22,568 bases of DNA from Candidatus Babelota bacterium. Lineage in GTDB: Bacteria; Babelota; Babeliae; Babelales; JAUPTZ01. Shown here one piece after another: positions 15,575 to 22,568 of this stretch (position 1 is the stretch's first letter; each line of letters begins with the position of its first letter). The stretch covers positions 1 through 22,568 of the forward strand of contig JAUPVI010000004.1 in NCBI GenBank assembly GCA_030917105.1, read 5' to 3'. The notes below the pieces were generated by a model. It saw only the letters and a list, made by a program, of their open reading frames with translations. It was not told the origin of the DNA and made no database searches. The translations under genes were made by a program, and so were the position numbers.

Positions 15575-17125
15575 TTAGAAGCTAAAGCCAAGTTTTGCCC
15601 ATACAGCCCAGGAATTAACCGAAGTGTTGTTTGAGGAAAGATCAACTTCTGCGCCGATAGCTGTGTGGACAGGCATCGAGAATTGAAAGCGGTATCCTGT
15701 GTCGATACCAACTTTATGAATTACTTGTATTGGTGTTGTAGCAGTGTCTAAATCAAGGGCGTATGTGCCAGCAGTATTGCCTGGATTTAGAATTGGGTTA
15801 CCCACCGTTACTGGTGTTGCGTAGTAGTCAGCGGTGGCGCTAAAATTAAAAGCGCTGGTGCCGGCCGTAAATGCAGGAGAGCCGCTTCCCGTTACAAAGC
15901 CGCTGGAGACGATGTTTGCGTATTGCGTATTATTCCAGCTTCCCTTGAGTGTCAGTGATTCTTGTTGAGCGTAGAACAAGTTGTAAGTGACGTTTGCGGT
16001 GAAGCGATTGTGGCGATAGCAGAAGCCAACGATACTTTCTAGGCGGCTGCCTGGAACCACGCTTACTGCAAGCGTTGACACGTTTGCAAGTGGCATGGTG
16101 TGCGTAGTGCCGTTAGAGCCAACCAAGCTGTATTGACCTTGCGCGACATCACCACTTGATGTGTTGGTCATGCCAATTGTGCGAATCTGTTGGGCGCCAA
16201 AACCATAGTTGTAATCAAATCCGGCGCGCATGCTGACGGAACTGCTCTTGTCGTCACTGCGCCATAAGTTGAATTGTGCACTTAAGCCGCCGCCAATAAA
16301 AACGCTTCGATTGCCAACATTTGGCTCAAAAGCAACTGAGCCGGTCGGCTTAGTGCCGGTTGGAATAAGTGCGTTGATCGATGCATCCATGCGGTAGTCT
16401 TTTTCTTTTAAGAGAGTATAACCAAGTGCGCAGCGTACATCGGCAACTTCCGTTGTGCTATTGTTGGTAGTCGTTAGGACTTGTTTAGTGAGAGCATCTT
16501 GTGTTACTGGGATTGTTTTATCGAGGCTTTTTCCGCCAAAGAAATCAGAAAGGCCTTTGCCGCCACCTTTTGCTGCGGTAGCCAATGAGTTTGCGACTGC
16601 ATTAGCATAGGTTGCTCCTGTGTGTGTGCGTACATATACGATTGCGCTGGAGACCGATGCCCAGAGACCATCAACAAAATTGCCAAGGCTTTGGTTCCAT
16701 TGCAGTTGCGCACCCATTTCAAGTCGCTGTGGATTAAGAAGCACCGTGCCGTACATTTCATGCGTGTTATCACTTGATGAGGTTGATTGTACGTCAATCT
16801 GTCCACTCACTAAGCCAGTTGTTACTCCTGAGCCGAGAGCTACATCAATCATGGCGCTTGGATTTGCAGAAGTTCCGTCACCAAAGTACTGTGCAAGTTT
16901 GGTATTGTTGTATGATTGGCGATAGAAAGCAGCCGCAGCGAGCGTGCAACCAAGCTTGCCTTTTCGTATGCGGTTGCGCATGCAGCCCGTCTTGCTGATT
17001 AGTGTATTATTGCTTATGCTACCGCGACTCATCATAAAGGTTTTGTTTACCGCAGTGGCTTCGAGCATGCAAATACTAGAAAAAGTGGTCAGTGCTAAAA
17101 GGCTCTGTATGATTTTTTTCTTCAT
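15575..17125 (-). CDS. Secreted beta-barrel paralogue, YFG subfamily
   Basis: 516 residues from the ATG at 17125. The frame is open upstream to 17212, but the signal peptide (MKKKIIQSLLALTTFSSICM, ending at L-E-A-T-A) starts here, and GAGG lies 11 nt before, a slightly long spacing. The family box is VNKTFMMSRGSISNNTLI. Blocks: AAAFYRQSYNNTKLAQYFGDG, LNPQRLEMGAQLQWNQSLG, KGLSDFFGGKSLDK, VAFEPNVGNRSVFIGGGL, GQYSLVGSNGTTHTMPLANV, SVVPGSRLESIVGF, VTYNLFYAQQESLTL and HKVGIDTGYRF, ending VWAKLGFSF. It is the closest relative of 13625-15193 in the window. It begins the minus-strand array and is divergent from the FtsK gene, with 243 bp between. I infer an outer-membrane barrel of unknown ligand. 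Confidence 0.92.
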   Translation of the reverse strand: MKKKIIQSLLALTTFSSICMLEATAVNKTFMMSRGSISNNTLISKTGCMRNRIRKGKLGCTLAAAAFYRQSYNNTKLAQYFGDGTSANPSAMIDVALGSGVTTGLVSGQIDVQSTSSSDNTHEMYGTVLLNPQRLEMGAQLQWNQSLGNFVDGLWASVSSAIVYVRTHTGATYANAVANSLATAAKGGGKGLSDFFGGKSLDKTIPVTQDALTKQVLTTTNNSTTEVADVRCALGYTLLKEKDYRMDASINALIPTGTKPTGSVAFEPNVGNRSVFIGGGLSAQFNLWRSDDKSSSVSMRAGFDYNYGFGAQQIRTIGMTNTSSGDVAQGQYSLVGSNGTTHTMPLANVSTLAVSVVPGSRLESIVGFCYRHNRFTANVTYNLFYAQQESLTLKGSWNNTQYANIVSSGFVTGSGSPAFTAGTSAFNFSATADYYATPVTVGNPILNPGNTAGTYALDLDTATTPIQVIHKVGIDTGYRFQFSMPVHTAIGAEVDLSSNNTSVNSWAVWAKLGFSF

Positions 17126-17185
17126 ACGGTTTTTTTCCTCTGTTCTCGCTGTAAATTGAATTTTTGCGTGGATTTGCGCGCAATA

Positions 17186-17214
17186 ACTGTAATGAACTGG
17201 TAATGCTGGCACAA
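17186..17214 (-). promoter_or_regulatory. Putative promoter of the 15575-17125 gene
   Basis: Minus strand: TTGTGC (17209-17214), 17-nt spacer, TACAGT (17186-17191), overlapping the shared 19-bp motif at 17211-17229. A 10-bp palindrome TTGCGCGCAA (17174-17183) lies where transcription would start. Confidence 0.5.
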
Positions 17215-17292
17215 GAAATTTGAAATATTCTCTCTATACGCTTTTTCTGGCGCTTATTTCTGCGGATATTTTAATTTTAACTACTCGTCTCT

Positions 17293-17322
17293 TGTGCAAA
17301 GCAACAAACTCCTCGTATGATT
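17293..17322 (+). promoter_or_regulatory. Putative promoter of the FtsK gene
   Basis: TTGTGC (17293-17298), 18-nt spacer, TATGAT (17317-17322), 47 bp before the ATG at 17369. The -10 is close to consensus, the -35 only partly. Confidence 0.45.
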
Positions 17323-17368
17323 TCCATTCAATGATCAAAAAAGCAACCACCCAAGAAAGGACATTCTT

Positions 17369-20014
17369 ATGATACAAACTCCGCAAAAACCACCGGTCCG
17401 CGCGGTATCGCCTCTTGCTCGGTATGCATCAGCCGAACGTTGTTCGCTTCCTCATGAGCCGGCGCAGCCATTACCTGAATTGCGTGATATTCGGTTAGTG
17501 CTTGGCGTTGCTGGATGTGCTTGGTTGTTCTTGGCGCTTGCAAGTTTTAATGCACAAGATTCTTCTTTTTTTACTATGGTCTTGCCATCAACTGCGGGTA
17601 CCAATTGGTGCGGCGCGCTCGGTGCTCACTGCGCAGCTTGGCTTTTTGTGATTGCTGGTCCGGCAGCATGGGTTTTAGTAGCCATGTTTTTAAAAGCACT
17701 TTTTGTGCGCTCTGATAAGCGGGCGGCCTACTATGTAATACAATTACTTTCCGGCAGCGTTATTATTAGCTCACTGGCTGTGTTGAGATCGATTTTTCAT
17801 CTTGGTGTTGCAGGTGGCGGCATTGTTGGCAATGGACTCTGTGCTTATTTGAGCGGCATTGGTGCGGTGGGTGCTGGGCTTCTTGCGGGGACCACATTAT
17901 TCTTTTCTTCGCTTGTGTTTGTTCGACTGACACTTCGTCAGTTTGTGTATGGAATTACAACGGCTCTTTTGTATGGATTTTATGGTGTTTCATTAACATG
18001 GTATTTTTTGCGCACGGGCATTACGCATTTGTGGCCGCGCTCTGCAGATGCATATAATAAAATGCCACCGCAACCTCCGGTGAGGCCGGCAACGCAAGAG
18101 CGAGTGCGCGAGCAAGATGTATACCATATTCCTGATGTTGACCCAATTCCGGCCGGGGCTCATTGTCCACTTGGGAAAAAGCCCGAGCTATCAGAACATA
18201 TCGAAATTAGCGACATTGCTGAAGCAAGCGCGCAGCTATCTTCCGCTGCACCAATCGATGGGTCTTCATTTGCGCCACAAAGCGTGCCGCATGAGTCATT
18301 TGTTTTTGATGACGAAGAAGAAGAGGCTCAGGAAGATGCCGTGATGTTTGATGGTTCCGAGCCGAGCAGGGGAGGGGATGCTGCACAGACTCTTGCCGTA
18401 GAAGATGATGCTGAGCCGCTAGAAGAAGAGGATGCTGAAGATGAAGAAATGGATGATCAAGATGAAGAAGCGGATGATGATGACGAAGGTGATGATGAAA
18501 GTGGCAGTGGCGATGGTGGTGGCGGCTTTCATGGAGCAAAAGCTGACCAAAGCTTACTTGAGACAGTAGAGCCGCAGGAGCCACCGTTGCCTTTTGATCT
18601 TGCACCGCTCAATGAAATTTTTGATGCATGCGGTGCAACGCAACAGGATGAAGCCTTTATGGCACGATGTCGGGAGCGGGCATCTATTTTAGAGGAGAAG
18701 CTTACCCATTTCGGGATTACCGGTCGAGTGCTTAAAATTAAGCCAGGACCGGTAATTACTTTATTTGAGTACGAGCCAGAAGTTGGTACAAAAGTAAGCC
18801 GCATCTTGGCACTTGAGGATGATTTGGCCCTCAGTTTGAAAGCCCTTAGTATTCGCATTCTTGCTCCTATTCCTGGAGAGTCGGTTGTTGGCTTTGAAAT
18901 AGCAAACGAAAAAAGAGACTCAGTTATGTTTGGTGACCTGATAGGGCAGGAAGGGCTTGCCGGTTCTCGTGCTCATTTGCCGTTGGCACTAGGGGTTGAT
19001 ATTACTGGTAATCCCGTAATTGCTGATTTAGCGACGATGCCGCATTTGCTGGTAGCAGGGGCAACTGGCTCTGGAAAATCAGTTGGTATGAACGTGATGC
19101 TGGTAAGTTTGCTGGCGCGGGTGACGCCAGATAAGGTGCGTATGATTCTTATTGACCCAAAGCGGCTTGAATTTGCGCCATACGCCGATATTCCTCATTT
19201 GCTTTTTCCGATTGTGACAAATCCGGCTGATGTCGGCCCAGTGTTGAAATGGGTGGCGGAAGAAATGGAACTTCGCTATGAATTGATGGCGCAAGTTGGC
19301 GTACGTAATATTGCGGAGTACCATAAATTGGATAAAGCGATGTGTTTTGCCAAAGAGCGGGAAATTGGGATTCACGTGCACGGCATGCCATACATGGTAA
19401 TCATGATTGATGAGCTTGCTGATTTGATGATGGTTGGCGGTCGAGAGATTGAAACGCTTATTGCTCGTATTGCACAAATGGCGCGTGCTGCAGGCATTCA
19501 TATGATTGTGGCTACTCAGCGGCCATCGGTTGATGTGGTAACTGGTTTAATTAAGGCAAATTTCCCGAGCCGTGTTGCGTTCCGTGTTTCAAGCAAAATT
19601 GATTCTCGCACAATTCTTGATACATCCGGAGCCGAAAAGCTCTTGGGGCGAGGTGATATGCTCTATATGAGCCCGAGCAGCATGGGCGGCGTACAGCGCC
19701 TTCATGGAGCATACGTTACCGATGCAGAAATTGACCGATTAACCGACTATTTGAAAGCTCTGCGCCCAGCTTCGTATTTCTCGCTTAAGCAGGTAGTAGC
19801 GCAGCATACCGAGAGTGATGAAGATTTGAATGACCCTCTTTATGATGAAGTACGCGAGTTTCTACTGTCAGTTGATGAGATCTCAATTTCGCTTCTACAG
19901 CGCAAGTATCGCGTGGGTTTTAATCGTTCGGCCCGTTTAATTGAGATGTTAGAGCGTGACGGCTACGTGGCAGCAGCACAAGGAGGCAAGCCACGACGAG
20001 TGCTTCGCGATTAA
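17369..20014 (+). CDS. ftsK: DNA translocase FtsK/SpoIIIE family
   Basis: 881 residues. AAAGGA precedes the ATG. This is the hexameric pump that moves DNA through the division septum and helps resolve chromosome dimers. Residues 41-216 hold about five hydrophobic segments (41-61, 86-113, 120-142, 148-186, 192-216; four is usual, so the borders are approximate). A linker at 217-400 includes an extremely Asp/Glu-rich block (314-382). The motor starts near 410 (alpha domain), with Walker A GATGSGKS (564-571), LIDPKRLEFAPYADIPHL, Walker B VIMIDELADLMM (D681, E682), MARAAGIHMIVATQRPSVDV and LGRGDMLYM. The C-terminal gamma winged helix, which reads polar DNA motifs, is at 822-876. All motor residues look intact. 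It is divergent from the barrel array and is followed after 81 bp by the MurF-like gene, a division/envelope context. Confidence 0.97.
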   Translation: MIQTPQKPPVRAVSPLARYASAERCSLPHEPAQPLPELRDIRLVLGVAGCAWLFLALASFNAQDSSFFTMVLPSTAGTNWCGALGAHCAAWLFVIAGPAAWVLVAMFLKALFVRSDKRAAYYVIQLLSGSVIISSLAVLRSIFHLGVAGGGIVGNGLCAYLSGIGAVGAGLLAGTTLFFSSLVFVRLTLRQFVYGITTALLYGFYGVSLTWYFLRTGITHLWPRSADAYNKMPPQPPVRPATQERVREQDVYHIPDVDPIPAGAHCPLGKKPELSEHIEISDIAEASAQLSSAAPIDGSSFAPQSVPHESFVFDDEEEEAQEDAVMFDGSEPSRGGDAAQTLAVEDDAEPLEEEDAEDEEMDDQDEEADDDDEGDDESGSGDGGGGFHGAKADQSLLETVEPQEPPLPFDLAPLNEIFDACGATQQDEAFMARCRERASILEEKLTHFGITGRVLKIKPGPVITLFEYEPEVGTKVSRILALEDDLALSLKALSIRILAPIPGESVVGFEIANEKRDSVMFGDLIGQEGLAGSRAHLPLALGVDITGNPVIADLATMPHLLVAGATGSGKSVGMNVMLVSLLARVTPDKVRMILIDPKRLEFAPYADIPHLLFPIVTNPADVGPVLKWVAEEMELRYELMAQVGVRNIAEYHKLDKAMCFAKEREIGIHVHGMPYMVIMIDELADLMMVGGREIETLIARIAQMARAAGIHMIVATQRPSVDVVTGLIKANFPSRVAFRVSSKIDSRTILDTSGAEKLLGRGDMLYMSPSSMGGVQRLHGAYVTDAEIDRLTDYLKALRPASYFSLKQVVAQHTESDEDLNDPLYDEVREFLLSVDEISISLLQRKYRVGFNRSARLIEMLERDGYVAAAQGGKPRRVLRD

Positions 20015-20025
20015 CCGCGTTTTTT
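20006..20025 (+). terminator. Weak terminator-like hairpin at the FtsK stop codon
   Basis: CGCG-ATTAAC-CGCG followed by six T lies across the TAA stop. The 4-bp stem is short, so it may only attenuate readthrough or be chance. If it works, the MurF-like gene depends on its own promoter. Confidence 0.3.
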
Positions 20026-20026
20026 C

Positions 20027-20054
20027 TTGACACTGCTGCGCAATAGCGTAAGCT
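20027..20054 (+). promoter_or_regulatory. Putative promoter of the MurF-like gene
   Basis: TTGACA (20027-20032, perfect -35), 16-nt spacer, TAAGCT (20049-20054). It lies between the FtsK stop and the ATG at 20096, and the -10 resembles the TAAGTT in front of two barrel genes. Confidence 0.5.
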
Positions 20055-20081
20055 GTGCTCGTAAATTTATTAGTTGCAAGC

Positions 20082-20086
20082 AGGAG
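20082..20086 (+). promoter_or_regulatory. Ribosome binding site deciding the 20096 start
   Basis: AGGAG with a 9-nt spacer to the ATG at 20096. The frame is open upstream to a TTG at 20027, but that codon lies in the putative -35 hexamer and has no ribosome site. Confidence 0.7.
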
Positions 20087-20095
20087 TTCCTTACT

Positions 20096-21541
20096 ATGCA
20101 TATTAATGCACTTTTCATAAGTTCATTGATTGCCGATTCGTGTTATGTGCGATTTGATGAGAACGGAAATACCGTTCCTATCCCACTGCACCTTGCAACC
20201 GCATCGCTGGTACCTATCACGCCTCGTTCTGAGCTTGTGGTTTCCGGAGCTACTTGGTGGAACTTGGATCCGACTATTCCAGACATTACTGATTTTTTTT
20301 TGCAAGCACGTGCAAACGGTGTTTCTACTGTGGTGGTTGCGCCGCACCATTACCAACAGATTATGGCTTTACCGGTAGATGCTTGGAAAAATCTTGAGTT
20401 TTTAATACTCCCTGATACGCGGCAAGCATTATTTGAAGCGACTACTTCCTGGCGCTCACAGTGTTTGGTGCCTATTGTTGCGGTGACCGGGTCGCTGGGT
20501 AAAACAACAACGGTTGATATGCTGACTGCTATCTTTGCGGTGGACCGCTTGCCGGTCTTGGTTGTTCCAGCGGGCATCTCTTCGGTAGCTGAACTTGCTA
20601 TAAAAATGCTGCACATTACGAGCAAGCACCTTGCGGCAGTATTTGAAGTAGGCACTATGCCCCCTGGTGAAATGCGTCGCTGTGCCGACCTTATGCGGCC
20701 GACAATAGCGATTATTACTGCAATTTGCCCTGCTTATTTGGAAGATAGTGGCGGGCTTGATCATATCGCGAGTGAAAAACAACAGATATTCTCTTATTTT
20801 AGCCCAAGCCAGGTTGGTATTGTGTGCGGCGATTATCCAATGTTGACCTCTCATTTTTACGAGCATCCGGTGGTTCGTTTTGGATTAAAAAATAAAAACG
20901 TGGTAACGGCACGCAAGGTAACGCTCTTTCGTGACGAACATGGCATGAATAAAACAAAGCTTGTGCTACGTGTGTATGATTATGAGCGTGAGGTAATTTT
21001 GTCTGGCCACCATCGTGGACTTGTATATGGTGCGTTGGCTGCGAGCGCACTCGCGCATTTTTTGTATGTACCGTTTGAAGTCATGGTAAAAGGCCTTGCA
21101 GCCTATATACCAACAGCCGGTGGACTGCATCAGTACGCATTGCGCGACGGTCGGGGCATGTTAATGCAAGATTCGCATAGTATTAGCCCTGAAAGTGTCA
21201 AAGCATCTTTGCATGCGGTTCACGAGAGCGGCACATTGCAGTCTCGTAAAATTGCAGTACTTGGCATGATCCCCTATTTGGGTGCGCGGACATCATTCTG
21301 GCATCGCCATGTGGGGCGGGAACTCATTAAAACACGCAGTATTTCTGATATTGTTTTGGTTGGTGAAGATACGCGTCCAATTCGTGCTGTAGCTCCGGCA
21401 ACGATGAATATTTGGTTTGCTCCAGAATGGAGCGACGTGCAAGGGCAAGTAGAGCGCCTCTTGGCTCCTTCTGACAATGTGCTGCTTATTAGCGGTGCGG
21501 CGCCACTTTCTATGAATCGACTGATTACTGAATTGGTGTAG
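20096..21541 (+). CDS. MurF-like Mur ligase family protein, divergent
   Basis: 481 residues. MurF joins D-Ala-D-Ala to UDP-MurNAc-tripeptide using ATP, in the cytoplasm. The order of motifs fits: an N-terminal substrate domain ending in FLILPDTRQALFEA, the P-loop VTGSLGKTTT (T131-T139; K136), EVGTM (from E184) in the place of MurF's E-G motif, and LDHIASEKQQIF with K228 where Mur ligases have the carbamylated lysine. The C-terminal domain carries IAVLGMIPYLG, then VLLISGA. Two MurF hallmarks are altered. The H-N-x-x-N-A-L-A-A helix reads HRGLVYGALAA (from about 306), losing both Asn. The D-Y-N-A-N-P signature reads DSHSISPES (359-367). It is therefore either a fast-evolving true MurF or a paralogue with another substrate. 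ATP binding looks preserved. No D-Ala-D-Ala ligase or other mur gene is adjacent; FtsK precedes it. Confidence 0.82.
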   Translation: MHINALFISSLIADSCYVRFDENGNTVPIPLHLATASLVPITPRSELVVSGATWWNLDPTIPDITDFFLQARANGVSTVVVAPHHYQQIMALPVDAWKNLEFLILPDTRQALFEATTSWRSQCLVPIVAVTGSLGKTTTVDMLTAIFAVDRLPVLVVPAGISSVAELAIKMLHITSKHLAAVFEVGTMPPGEMRRCADLMRPTIAIITAICPAYLEDSGGLDHIASEKQQIFSYFSPSQVGIVCGDYPMLTSHFYEHPVVRFGLKNKNVVTARKVTLFRDEHGMNKTKLVLRVYDYEREVILSGHHRGLVYGALAASALAHFLYVPFEVMVKGLAAYIPTAGGLHQYALRDGRGMLMQDSHSISPESVKASLHAVHESGTLQSRKIAVLGMIPYLGARTSFWHRHVGRELIKTRSISDIVLVGEDTRPIRAVAPATMNIWFAPEWSDVQGQVERLLAPSDNVLLISGAAPLSMNRLITELV

Positions 21542-21658
21542 AAACCATCTCTTTTTACTTATTTTTACTTAAATATTGTCATTGCCTCTTTGTTGGCATT
21601 AGGATGCGCTTACTATTCAACAAAACCCTTTTAAAACCAGGCAGAAGAGAGGTGACAC

Positions 21659-22210
21659 ATGGCAGAGCGTATAGCGAGCACTACGTTGAGCGATCATGAA
21701 CGAGGTCTAATAGATACCGTCACCGGATTGCCTCATAAAATATTGCGATACCATTCCTTAGATGGTTTATCTCAGATGGTTTTGCATGAGCTTGGCCATG
21801 ATACAGGCTTTGGTTTTGATCGGGCGACCTACTTGATCGACAATCCAGACTTTGACCATTTGCTTGGGGTTGCAGGGTTTGATCGCCAAGAATGCAGCAT
21901 GCATAAGAAAAATATTTGGGAGCATCCTGAAGGTTTTTGCAAAGATATGGAATCGGCAGCATTCAATAAGAACGTTCGTAAAATCTTAAATAGCAGCGTA
22001 GCGCGCAAAGAGGTGAATCTGAACGATGCTCATGATGTAAAGGCCCTTGGTTTTGAGCTTGGAATCAAAAATCCGCAATTCTTTGCATGGGACATGAAGC
22101 ATGGCAATCACGGCGTGTTTATCTATGAAAAGAATGATAGCATTTGTCTTTGGCGACACGGTTTATTAAAGAATATGAGTTCGTTGCTTGGAATGTGTGG
22201 GCTGCACTAA
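21659..22210 (+). CDS. Protein of unknown function with HELGH motif
   Basis: 183 residues with no recognised family. GAGAGGTGACAC precedes the ATG, a good ribosome site. There is no signal peptide or membrane segment, so it is probably cytoplasmic unless secreted by a signal-independent route. Residues 43-47 read HELGH, an HExxH zinc-protease signature, followed by DTGFGFD. This resembles the metzincin pattern HExxHxxGxxH/D, but the Asp (54) is one position too far. The sequence is rich in His, Asp and aromatic residues, with a second half containing FELGIKNPQFFAWDMKHG and GVFIYEKND. Metalloprotease activity is a possibility only, since five residues can match by chance. The gene stands 117 bp after the MurF-like gene and its stop overlaps that of the convergent AAA gene. 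Confidence 0.75.
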   Translation: MAERIASTTLSDHERGLIDTVTGLPHKILRYHSLDGLSQMVLHELGHDTGFGFDRATYLIDNPDFDHLLGVAGFDRQECSMHKKNIWEHPEGFCKDMESAAFNKNVRKILNSSVARKEVNLNDAHDVKALGFELGIKNPQFFAWDMKHGNHGVFIYEKNDSICLWRHGLLKNMSSLLGMCGLH

Positions 22211-22568
22211 AAAGCAGACAAATCTTCGGGTTGTCTTGCTTGTAGAATTGCATTTTCCAGCGTCTGTGCGTTGAGCTCAGTTTTGCCTTGCGCAAGCATC
22301 GAATAGATTGTTTGTGCAACCAACGAGTCTACTTGCCGACCAACAAGTCCTTTCAGCCGCTGACCAAGCATTGCTTTTTCATTAATGATGTCGGTGTGCA
22401 ACGTAAAGCCGTTGTCTAAGATGTGTTGCTTTAGGTACACATCAAGCAAAGCACGCAACTGTTCTTCGCCTGGTACGGTAAAGCGAATGCGGTTTGATGG
22501 GTCGATACGGTTAAGAAGTGCTTTGTCGATGCGGTCGGGGTAGTTTGTTGAAAGAATAAACATCATAT
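22207..22568 (-). CDS. AAA+ ATPase, C-terminal fragment (ATAD3-like; partial at the window edge)
   Basis: The frame continues off the right edge; the two Met codons near 22566 are probably internal, because they lie inside a conserved AAA strand. What is visible: MMFILSTNYPDRID (sensor 1, with the STN), KALLNRID (arginine-finger region), VPGEEQLRALLDVYLKQHIL, and a C-terminal helical lid with LKGLVGRQVDSLVAQTIYSML (sensor 2 region). From memory, the N-P-D/E-Q-x-D spacing, the R-I-D and the PG-EE block resemble the C-terminus of ATAD3-type AAA proteins more than FtsH or proteasomal ATPases, but this subfamily call is tentative. The Walker A and B motifs lie outside the window. It is convergent with the HELGH gene, sharing the CTAA stop overlap. 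Confidence 0.85.
   Translation of the reverse strand, partial: MMFILSTNYPDRIDKALLNRIDPSNRIRFTVPGEEQLRALLDVYLKQHILDNGFTLHTDIINEKAMLGQRLKGLVGRQVDSLVAQTIYSMLAQGKTELNAQTLENAILQARQPEDLSAF

Noticed and set aside
2890..17125. Autotransporter (type V) interpretation of the array proteins
   Set aside because: At 500-675 residues with conserved blocks spread over the whole length, there is no room for a separate repetitive passenger plus a C-terminal translocator. A whole-protein barrel fits better.
18207..18605. Minus-strand 132-codon frame rich in His and Leu
   Set aside because: It is the antisense of the Asp/Glu-rich FtsK linker; GAT/GAA repeats read backwards give His/Leu/Phe codons. Not a gene.

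Overview
The window is bacterial and gene-dense, using the standard code. Its gene content best fits an obligate host-associated Gram-negative lineage such as Candidatus Dependentiae (TM6/Babeliae). This assignment is an inference from gene content: an expanded family of secreted beta-barrel paralogues, a large AAA-ATPase-like/PD-(D/E)XK protein, a divergent MurF-like ligase and an AAA+ protein with ATAD3-like features. No 16S rRNA or other phylogenetic marker is present to confirm it.

Layout. At 1-1083 (minus) lies the N-terminal part of a secreted helical protein that runs off the left edge. From 1199 to 17125 there is an array of seven minus-strand genes for signal-peptide-bearing proteins that end in aromatic beta-signatures (codes in 1199-2689, 2890-4917, 5081-6895, 8207-9778, 10323-11840, 13625-15193, 15575-17125). 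They share an N-terminal box around N-K-T-F, a tyrosine-rich block ending in YFG, a FEP..G block and a C-terminal strand ending in F. I read them as an amplified outer-membrane beta-barrel family with two clear subfamilies and two divergent members. Two unrelated genes interrupt the array: a plus-strand ABC-type solute-binding-fold protein with no signal peptide (7178-8143), and a minus-strand AAA-ATPase-like/PD-(D/E)XK protein (11927-13495). Several array genes end at strong hairpin terminators.

From 17369 the coding strand switches to plus: an FtsK/SpoIIIE DNA translocase with a very acidic linker (17369-20014), a MurF-like Mur ligase with altered signature motifs (20096-21541), and a small protein of unknown function with an HELGH motif (21659-22210). 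The last overlaps tail-to-tail, at the stop codons, with a minus-strand AAA+ ATPase fragment that leaves the right edge (22207-22568). FtsK and a MurF-like enzyme suggest a division/envelope neighbourhood next to a surface-protein array.

Non-coding highlights: a GC-rich island at about 9975-10150 whose inverted repeats fold on paper into a closed junction with three internal hairpins, abutting a second stem; a 19-bp promoter-proximal motif shared by two of the barrel genes; and two terminators built on the same 10-bp arms. I saw no tRNA, rRNA, CRISPR array, insertion sequence or phage gene.
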